DNA of 5,160 nt, taken from assembly GCA_027053695.1 (NCBI GenBank), contig JALUHL010000045.1:1-5160 (forward strand), in the 5' to 3' direction. A model generated the notes under the pieces. The model was not told where the DNA came from. It ran no database searches and worked only from the letters and a program-made list of their open reading frames with translations. This document shows positions 1 through 5,160 of the stretch, piece by piece. The translations under genes were made by a program, and so were the position numbers. The DNA comes from Ghiorsea sp. GTDB taxonomy: Bacteria > Pseudomonadota > Zetaproteobacteria > Mariprofundales > Mariprofundaceae. Numbering within the stretch: position 1 is the stretch's first letter; each line of letters starts with the position of its first letter.

Positions 1-1199
1 TATTTAAAGGGCAGGTTGCGCATATTCGCGCATGGGCATACATAGGCATGCTGGCGGGCATGACGGCTTTGGCGTTGTTCGGTGGTGATGGTTATGTCGA
101 AGACAACTATATTTTCCAATTGTTCAGCTTGCAGGGTTTAGCATGGATGGCTGCGGGCGCTGTGGTTGGCATGGGTTATTCTTTGACCACGTCCAAAACC
201 AAGTTCCGTCCTTACCGCTTTTCTGAAATTGTTGTGCCTTGGTTTGATGGTGCGGTATTGATGGTTTCCTTGATGGGCATTTATACTTTGTTTGAGCCAT
301 CTGCAGCTATGATTACCTATGAAGACCAATCCAATTTATTCTCTGGTCGCGTGGTCATGACCATGAACGTGATGCTATTGTTTTCAGCGCTTTGTTATAT
401 TGCATATTTATTTGCGCCCGATTCTTTTATTGGCAAATTAGGCACGATGACCGCATGGGTTGGTGTATATGCAGGCGGTTCAGCACTGCTTTTGCGCTGG
501 TATGAATCTTATTTGTTGATGGGTGGTGATATCGGTCATGCGCCAGTATCCAATCTTTATGAAGTGTTTATCTTATTGTTCTGCGTGATTGGTGTGGTTT
601 ATTTAACGCTTGAAAGCCGCCATCAAGCGCGTGGCTTGGGTGCATTTGTGATGCCGATTGTGGCTGCAGGTGTATTCTTTGCGATTTGGCTTGAATCTGT
701 GGGTCAATCCGATATCAAACCTTTGGTGCCAGCATTGCAATCGTATTGGATGAAAATTCATGTGCCTTTGAACTTTGTGGGTTATGGTTCATTTGCTGTG
801 GCATGTGGTGCGGGTATGGCATGGTTGCTGCGCAATCGCCTTGAAGAAAGAAGCCCGAATGCCAAAGTGTTGGCTGTATTGCCATCATTAAAACAATTGG
901 ATAATTTGGCTTATAAAGCAGTAGCTGTTGGCTTTCCTGCATTTACTTTGGCAACCATTTTAGGGGCGGCTTGGGCTGCAGAAGCTTGGGGTGGTTATTG
1001 GTCTTGGGATCCAAAAGAAACTTGGGCATTGATTGTATGGCTTGTATATGGAGCATACTTACACGCGCGTTTTTCTCATGGTTTGCAAGGTAAAACTTTG
1101 GCTTGGTGGACAGTGCTTGGTTTCGTGGTCACGGTGTTCTGCTTTGTGGGCGTGAATATGTATCTTTCAGGTCTGCACTCCTACGGCCAACTCACCTAA
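1..1199 (+). CDS. ccsA: CcsA/ResC-type cytochrome c biogenesis protein, heme-handling WWD domain (5' end cut by window edge)
   Basis: System II cytochrome c maturation membrane protein. In the known family it works with CcsB/ResB to carry heme across the inner membrane and present it to apocytochromes. Some databases label this same WWD protein CcsB. The reading frame (codons from base 3) is open to the left edge with no start codon before the ATG at 48. That ATG has no convincing Shine-Dalgarno site and would cut into a hydrophobic helix starting near base 36, so the true start is probably slightly upstream. Numbering from the codon at 48: SNLYE at 168-172, a periplasmic-type histidine at H238 (KIHVP), the tryptophan-rich WWD motif at 314-324 (WGGYWSWDPKE), H339 (YLHAR) and H377 (GLHSYG). 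The spacing of H238, H339 and H377 fits the P-His1, TM-His2 and P-His2 heme ligands of the family. Many hydrophobic segments span the whole length. About 398 residues are visible, close to the roughly 390-residue proteobacterial form. The stop is TAA at 1197-1199. Confidence 0.93.
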   Translation, partial: FKGQVAHIRAWAYIGMLAGMTALALFGGDGYVEDNYIFQLFSLQGLAWMAAGAVVGMGYSLTTSKTKFRPYRFSEIVVPWFDGAVLMVSLMGIYTLFEPSAAMITYEDQSNLFSGRVVMTMNVMLLFSALCYIAYLFAPDSFIGKLGTMTAWVGVYAGGSALLLRWYESYLLMGGDIGHAPVSNLYEVFILLFCVIGVVYLTLESRHQARGLGAFVMPIVAAGVFFAIWLESVGQSDIKPLVPALQSYWMKIHVPLNFVGYGSFAVACGAGMAWLLRNRLEERSPNAKVLAVLPSLKQLDNLAYKAVAVGFPAFTLATILGAAWAAEAWGGYWSWDPKETWALIVWLVYGAYLHARFSHGLQGKTLAWWTVLGFVVTVFCFVGVNMYLSGLHSYGQLT

Positions 1200-1232
1200 G
1201 TTACCTTCATTATTTCTTAAGTAGTCTTGTCG

Positions 1233-1880
1233 ATGTTGTCCCAACTGGTATTAGCCTTGGATACATCGGCAGGCGCTAGCGCTTGCCTACTATTTCCGGA
1301 TGGCAAGGTGGCGGCAGCAAACATGCAAGCGCCGCGCGCGCACTCTAAAGAGCTCTTGCCTATGCTTTCAAGCTTGCTCACCGAGCAGGATTTAAGTTGG
1401 CAGGATATTCAATGTTTTGCTGTGGGTATTGGCCCAGGTTCCTTCACAGGGTTGCGCGTGGCATGTGCAACCATTGCAGGTTTGAATGCATCGCTAAAGC
1501 GACCTGTGTATGCGCTTTCTTCCTTGGATATTACAGCCAAGCAGACGGATACAAGCATGTTGGAAGCAGGTTCAAGCTTTTGGGTGATTGAAGATGCTCG
1601 CTCTGGGCTTGTGTATGCTGCGCAATATGTAGGCGACACATGCATCACACAACCGCAGTGTATGACTTGGGAAGATTTCTTGGCTTTACCCGCATCGGCC
1701 TATGTTTCATTATCAGCGATACCCGTGAGCTTGGATTCATGGCAAGCTTTGCCCATCTCATTGTCGCGCGAGCAAGCATTGGCACAAGCTGCGCGCGGCA
1801 TAGATGATGATACAGTATCACAATCATGGGTAGAGCCTTTGTATTTACAAGCATCACAAGCAGAGAAAAATTTAGCATGA
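1233..1880 (+). CDS. tsaB: TsaB, tRNA threonylcarbamoyladenosine (t6A37) biosynthesis subunit
   Basis: TsaB is the catalytically inactive partner of TsaD in the TsaB-TsaD-TsaE complex that transfers threonylcarbamoyl to A37 of ANN-decoding tRNAs in the cytoplasm. This 215-residue protein has the ASKHA-type start (LALDTS, 7-12), the signature GPGSFTGLR at 67-75, DAR at 121-123, and a family-like C-terminal end (EPLYLQAS). Length is near the usual 220-230. I chose ATG 1233 over the in-frame TTG at 1227 because it places the LDTS strand at the normal distance from the N-terminus. Neither start has a clear ribosome-binding site. In the DAR segment the glutamate I expect (DARxxE) is a leucine (L126). 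The gene follows ccsA after 33 nt that contain no hairpin or T-run, and its TGA overlaps the next ATG, so it is probably co-transcribed and coupled. It is also called YeaZ. Confidence 0.93.
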   Translation: MLSQLVLALDTSAGASACLLFPDGKVAAANMQAPRAHSKELLPMLSSLLTEQDLSWQDIQCFAVGIGPGSFTGLRVACATIAGLNASLKRPVYALSSLDITAKQTDTSMLEAGSSFWVIEDARSGLVYAAQYVGDTCITQPQCMTWEDFLALPASAYVSLSAIPVSLDSWQALPISLSREQALAQAARGIDDDTVSQSWVEPLYLQASQAEKNLA

Positions 1881-2356
1881 GTAAGCAGCCTTTACGCGTC
1901 CTATTTGTGTGTTTGGGTAATATTTGTCGCTCGCCGCTTGCTGAAGTGGTGGTCAAATCCGTGGCTGAAGAAAAAGGTATTTCACATTTATTTCATTTTG
2001 AATCTGCAGGCACAGGCAGTTGGCATGTGGGTGGCGGCGCAGACCCACGCTCAGCGAGCAAAGCCTTGGAGAAAGGTTTAAGCCTAGAGCATCACCACGC
2101 CCAACAAATCACACAGCGTAATATTGGAGATTGGGATATATTCGTGGCCATGGATAGCGATAACCGACGAAACCTGATGGCTTTGGGCGCTGCACCAGAG
2201 AGCATTATCATGATGCGCGACTTTGAAGGCGTAACGCCTGCACCAGATGTGCCAGACCCTTATTATGGCGGTGAGCATGGCTTTGAAGATGCTTACCAGA
2301 TGTTGCGCAGCAATGCACATGGATTATTGGATTACCTAGTGAGCCAGCATGTCTGA
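1877..2356 (+). CDS. Low-molecular-weight protein tyrosine phosphatase
   Basis: Cytoplasmic 159-residue phosphatase of the LMW-PTP family, which hydrolyses phosphotyrosine through a cysteinyl-phosphate intermediate. The P-loop CLGNICRS places the nucleophile at C12 and the phosphate-binding arginine at R18. The general acid is D127 in DPYYG, and the SAGTGSWHVG segment is typical of the family. Length is standard. Isoleucine occupies the P-loop position (I16) where the Bacillus arginine phosphatase YwlE has threonine, so tyrosine specificity is more likely than phosphoarginine. The ATG at 1877 overlaps the tsaB stop (ATGA). An upstream in-frame ATG at 1826 would add 17 residues lying inside tsaB and before the conserved N-terminal strand, so it was not used. 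The purine run AGAGA at 1862-1866 is a weak ribosome-binding site. No tyrosine kinase or capsule gene lies nearby, so the substrate cannot be inferred and I give no wzb/etp-type symbol. Confidence 0.93.
   Translation: MSKQPLRVLFVCLGNICRSPLAEVVVKSVAEEKGISHLFHFESAGTGSWHVGGGADPRSASKALEKGLSLEHHHAQQITQRNIGDWDIFVAMDSDNRRNLMALGAAPESIIMMRDFEGVTPAPDVPDPYYGGEHGFEDAYQMLRSNAHGLLDYLVSQHV
2338..2343 (+). promoter_or_regulatory. Possible weak ribosome-binding site for the CLC gene
   Basis: AGTGAG ends 5 nt before the ATG at 2349, inside the end of the phosphatase gene. It differs by one base from AGGGAG-like sites. It fits the overlapping-gene arrangement but is short and could be chance. Confidence 0.3.
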
Positions 2357-4148
2357 TAAATCTCTGTTTGCGCGTATCCAAGATTTCCCCGTATGGATTA
2401 AATCACATGATTCTTTGTATTTGGGGTTTATCGCTATTGGTGTAGGCATATTAGCGGGTTATGCCGCATTATTGATTCGCTTTGGTATTGAATGGGTGAG
2501 TCGGATTTGGACAGGTGAGGCCAGCTGGTCAACAGCCTTGAGCGAACTGCATTGGTCCACATTTATTCTTGCGCCAAGCATTGCGGGTTTAATCGTGGGC
2601 TGGATTAATAATCGCTGGTTGCCCGTCACCGAAGAGCGGGTGATACCCGGTGTGATTGAGGCTTTGGCGGAACGCGGCGGAAAAATCTCTTTTCGTAAAA
2701 CAAGCGGTGAATTTGTTGCCAACATCTTGTCTGTCGGTAGTGGAGCATCCATGGGGCGAGAAGCGCCTACGGTAGCTTTGGGTGCATCATTATCATCTTT
2801 ATTGGGGCAGTGGTTTGGTTTAAATGAGAAGCAAATGCGCACCATTCTTGGCTGTGGTGTAGCAGGCGGCATTGCGGCATCGTTTAATGCGCCGATTGCT
2901 GGAGTGTTGTTTGCGCTTGAAGTGATTTTGGCGGATTATGCTATTGCCACGTTTACCCCCATTGTGATGTCGGCAGTGATTGCAACGGTGATTACACGCT
3001 CAGAATTGGGTAATTTTCCTATGTTTACCATTCCAGAGTTTCGGCTTGTGTCTTCATGGGAAATCCCTGCATATGTTGGGCTTGGTTTATTTTGCGGTTT
3101 GTTGGCTACGGTGATTGTAAAAGGGGTGCCAGCGGCAAGGCACAGGTATGAAAAATATATTGCGATACCCGAGTTAAGGCCAGCAGCGGCAGGGCTTTTA
3201 CTGGGGGTAGTTGCTATTATGATTCCTGAAATTATGTCCATTGGTTATGGCACGGTGGATGGCATTCTATTACAAAATGTTAGCACAAACTTGTTGGGCA
3301 ATAGCTATCCTTTGGCTGTGTTTCTAACGGTATTATTAGTCATGAAAATGCTGACCAGCATCATTTGTTCGGGTGGTAAATTTGGTGGCGGTATGATTGG
3401 GCCATCGGTATTTATCGGAGCAACAGCAGGTGCGCTTTACGGTGGCATTGTGCATGGCATGTACCCCACGTGGACAGAATCTTATGGCGCATACGCTTTG
3501 GTGGCATGTGGGGCTATGGTTGCGGCCACCATTCAAGCGCCCATGAGCTCTATTTTGATGATTTTTGAGCTGTCGGGTGATTATCATATCATGGTGCCGT
3601 TGATGACGGCATGCGTTGTGGCAGCATTAACCAAACGCAGTTTTGGTAGTGAATCGATATTAACGGAAGTTTTGGAAGAAAAAGGTGTGGATGCAGAATG
3701 GTCGTTAGAGCGCTCTTGGATGCGTGCTGTACCCGTTTCGCGATTGCCGTGGCGCTCGGTGCCATCAGTGCATGCATCGGATAAATTAGAAGATTTAAAA
3801 AGCGTATATATTTCATCGGGTAAAGGCTGCGTGATTGTAGCCGATGATGATGGCGATATGGTGGGCATGGTTACCTTTGCAGATTTACAGCCTTGGCTAT
3901 TGGATTCTTCTTTAGACCAAGTGGTGGTTGCAGAAGAAGTGGCCAACACCAATGTGACCACGGTATCTGAGAATGATAGTTTGCTGGATGCGATTGATAT
4001 TCTTGATAAAGCAGGCTTTGAACAAATGCCTGTGACAGCCAAAGATAATCCTAAAAAAGTGTTAGGGATTGTGTCGCGAAATGCAGTGTTCTCAACGTAT
4101 CATAAATTGATTGTGAAGCATGGTGAAGAAAACGCCAAGAGCTGGTAA
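2349..4148 (+). CDS. CLC-family anion channel/transporter with C-terminal CBS-domain pair
   Basis: Inner-membrane CLC protein of 599 residues. The family moves chloride or other anions as a homodimer, either as a channel or as an anion/proton exchanger. The membrane core spans roughly residues 23-430. Visible landmarks are GREAP at 136-140 with the external gating glutamate E138, NAPIAGVLF at 180-188, GGMIGP at 347-352, and FELSGDY with Y412. The soluble tail carries two CBS repeats, about 465-519 and 528-590 (VxGMVTFADL and VLGIVSRNAV ends), which in this family commonly bind adenine nucleotides and regulate transport. Aligned to E. coli ClC numbering from memory, R97 replaces S107, V192 replaces E203, I350 replaces F357 and L438 replaces Y445. 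The core spacings 97-138, 350-412 and 350-438 match the E. coli protein without gaps. Transport mode and anion are therefore uncertain, and I give no clcA symbol. The start overlaps the phosphatase by 8 nt. No signal peptide is expected. Confidence 0.93.
   Translation: MSDKSLFARIQDFPVWIKSHDSLYLGFIAIGVGILAGYAALLIRFGIEWVSRIWTGEASWSTALSELHWSTFILAPSIAGLIVGWINNRWLPVTEERVIPGVIEALAERGGKISFRKTSGEFVANILSVGSGASMGREAPTVALGASLSSLLGQWFGLNEKQMRTILGCGVAGGIAASFNAPIAGVLFALEVILADYAIATFTPIVMSAVIATVITRSELGNFPMFTIPEFRLVSSWEIPAYVGLGLFCGLLATVIVKGVPAARHRYEKYIAIPELRPAAAGLLLGVVAIMIPEIMSIGYGTVDGILLQNVSTNLLGNSYPLAVFLTVLLVMKMLTSIICSGGKFGGGMIGPSVFIGATAGALYGGIVHGMYPTWTESYGAYALVACGAMVAATIQAPMSSILMIFELSGDYHIMVPLMTACVVAALTKRSFGSESILTEVLEEKGVDAEWSLERSWMRAVPVSRLPWRSVPSVHASDKLEDLKSVYISSGKGCVIVADDDGDMVGMVTFADLQPWLLDSSLDQVVVAEEVANTNVTTVSENDSLLDAIDILDKAGFEQMPVTAKDNPKKVLGIVSRNAVFSTYHKLIVKHGEENAKSW
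4137..4141 (+). promoter_or_regulatory. Likely ribosome-binding site for the helicase gene
   Basis: AAGAG lies 7 nt before the ATG at 4149, within the last codons of the CLC gene. Position and purine content suit a Shine-Dalgarno site, though the match is partial. It supports independent initiation at 4149 rather than only termination-reinitiation. Confidence 0.4.
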
Positions 4149-5160
4149 ATGAGCTTAAATGCAGCGCAGAAAGCCGCAGTTGAAGCCCAAGATGGGTCGC
4201 AACTGATTCTTGCGGGTGCTGGCTCAGGGAAGACGCGCACCGTGGTTCACAGAATTGGACATTTGATTGCCGAGCGCGGTTATGCGCCACACCGTATTTT
4301 AGCCGTCACCTTCACCAATAAAGCCGCCAAAGAATTGCAACAGCGTTTATCCGAGTTGATTGGCGACGGTGGCGGCGGCGTTATTTCAGGCACATTTCAT
4401 TCGATTTCACTTCGCTTCTTAAGAAGTTACGCGGATGTGTTGGGCTATCCTAAAAGTTTTCAGGTGATTGATAGTGACGATCAAAAAACACTGGTCAAAA
4501 GGCTGCTTAAAAGGCGCAATATTTCATCCGATAGGTTGCATCCTAGCTATTTAAGCCACTGGATTGAGCAGCAAAAAAATGCTGGGTATTTGCCCGAACA
4601 AGCTGAATCCATGATGTGGAGTGGGCTTGATTTAAAAGAGTTATATATCGCGTATCAACATGAGCTAAAAACCTTAGAGCGCATGGATTTTTCGGATTTG
4701 ATTCTGAATTGCGTGCATTTGTTGCGTGATTTTCCAGATATTGCCGTAGCTATGCATACGCGATTTGACCATATTTTGGTCGATGAATATCAAGATACCA
4801 ACCCTGTGCAACATGAGTGGTTATGCCTGTTAGCCCAAGAGCATCAGAATATCACGGTGGTTGGCGATGATGACCAATCCATTTACGGCTGGCGTGGCGC
4901 AGATGTGCGTCATATCTTGGACTTTGAGCGGGTTTGGAAGAATGCTCAGGTGCATAGATTAGAAGAAAATTATCGCTCCACTGCATCCATTCTTAAGCTT
5001 GCCAATGCCATCATTAGCACGAATGAAGATAGGCATAGCAAAGCCTTGTTTGCCACACGAGATGATGGGTTAAAGCCTGAATTTCATGTGTGCGTGGATG
5101 AATATGCAGAGGCGCGCCACATGGCGCATTTGTTTAATGAGCGTTATGCCACGGTATTGT
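4149..5160 (+). CDS. uvrD: UvrD/PcrA/Rep-type superfamily 1A DNA helicase (3' end cut by window edge)
   Basis: ATP-driven 3'-5' DNA helicase, N-terminal half only. The frame is open to the right edge, with 337 complete codons against about 670-730 for full family members. In order: Q-motif glutamine Q7 (LNAAQ), Walker A AGAGSGKT with K28, motif Ia TFTNKAAKEL at 54-63, motif Ib TFHS at 82-85, motif II (Walker B) DEYQD at 212-216, motif III GDDDQSIYGWRGA at 239-251, and motif IV ENYRS at 273-277. Domains 1A and 1B are present; 2A, 2B and motifs V-VI would lie beyond the window. The GWRGA motif and the FQVIDSDDQ segment resemble UvrD more than Rep, but the short N-terminus and DEYQD also fit PcrA or Rep, so the symbol is tentative. 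UvrD acts in nucleotide-excision and mismatch repair; Rep aids replication forks. The ATG directly follows the CLC stop codon, in the same frame. A GGT(GGC)3 run at 4368-4379 encodes four glycines between motifs Ia and Ib. Confidence 0.92.
   Translation, partial: MSLNAAQKAAVEAQDGSQLILAGAGSGKTRTVVHRIGHLIAERGYAPHRILAVTFTNKAAKELQQRLSELIGDGGGGVISGTFHSISLRFLRSYADVLGYPKSFQVIDSDDQKTLVKRLLKRRNISSDRLHPSYLSHWIEQQKNAGYLPEQAESMMWSGLDLKELYIAYQHELKTLERMDFSDLILNCVHLLRDFPDIAVAMHTRFDHILVDEYQDTNPVQHEWLCLLAQEHQNITVVGDDDQSIYGWRGADVRHILDFERVWKNAQVHRLEENYRSTASILKLANAIISTNEDRHSKALFATRDDGLKPEFHVCVDEYAEARHMAHLFNERYATVL

Noticed and set aside
1227..1232. TTG start two codons upstream of the chosen tsaB ATG
   Set aside because: It has no better ribosome-binding site and ATG 1233 already gives a complete N-terminus.
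1200..1232. Possible terminator or promoter in the only intergenic gap
   Set aside because: There is only a 6-base CTTAAG palindrome, with no GC-rich stem, T-run or recognisable -35/-10 pair.
1826..1876. Upstream ATG that would extend the phosphatase by 17 residues
   Set aside because: The extension lies inside tsaB and precedes the normal N-terminal strand; ATG 1877 gives the standard family length and places the catalytic cysteine at residue 12, as is typical.
1645..1956. 103-codon minus-strand frame across the tsaB/phosphatase junction
   Set aside because: It overlaps two well-supported genes, including the phosphatase P-loop, and resembles no known protein.
2459..2872. 137-codon open frame on the minus strand inside the CLC gene
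   Set aside because: Antisense to the conserved pore-forming region; its composition reflects the opposite strand and no domain is visible.
3584..4042. 152-codon open frame on the minus strand inside the CLC gene
   Set aside because: It is fully antisense to conserved CLC and CBS coding sequence, has no recognisable motif and a low-complexity Ser/Thr-rich translation.
4368..4379. GGT(GGC)3 run as a phase-variation repeat in the helicase
   Set aside because: The units are triplets, so slippage would keep the frame, and the run is too short; it simply encodes a glycine loop.
1..5160. Defence island, mobile element, CRISPR or other new system
   Set aside because: All five genes belong to known housekeeping families; there are no repeats, transposase, integrase, attachment sites or uncharacterised proteins. 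The helicase has ordinary UvrD/PcrA motifs and no added effector domain in the visible part.

Overview
The window is one plus-strand run of five closely packed protein genes with almost no non-coding sequence. The only gap is 33 nt at 1200-1232. In order they are: a CcsA/ResC-type cytochrome c heme-handling membrane protein (its first few residues lie off the left edge), the tRNA t6A-modification protein TsaB, a low-molecular-weight protein tyrosine phosphatase, a CLC-family anion channel or transporter with two C-terminal CBS domains, and the N-terminal half of a UvrD/PcrA/Rep-type DNA helicase that runs off the right edge.

The organism looks like a Gram-negative bacterium, probably a proteobacterium of moderate GC content. 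The CcsA protein shows System II cytochrome c maturation. Its sequence around the SNLYE motif and the first periplasmic histidine resembles, from memory, the roughly 390-residue form found in beta-proteobacteria and relatives. A zetaproteobacterium or similar lineage is possible, but nothing here fixes the taxon.

Layout: ccsA (1-1199), gap 1200-1232, tsaB (1233-1880), phosphatase (1877-2356, overlapping tsaB by 4 nt as ATGA), CLC gene (2349-4148, overlapping the phosphatase by 8 nt), helicase (4149-5160+, its ATG directly following the CLC stop codon). The overlaps and lack of terminators suggest one transcript and translational coupling. The products act in unrelated processes (cytochrome assembly, tRNA modification, phosphotyrosine removal, anion transport, DNA repair or replication), so this looks like a housekeeping operon and not a dedicated pathway.

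I found no mobile element, CRISPR array, RNA gene, phage remnant or defence module, and no convincing new system. The most informative oddity is the CLC protein. It keeps the external gating glutamate, but the residues aligned with the anion-coordinating serine and tyrosine, the selectivity-filter phenylalanine and the internal proton glutamate of E. coli ClC are all replaced.
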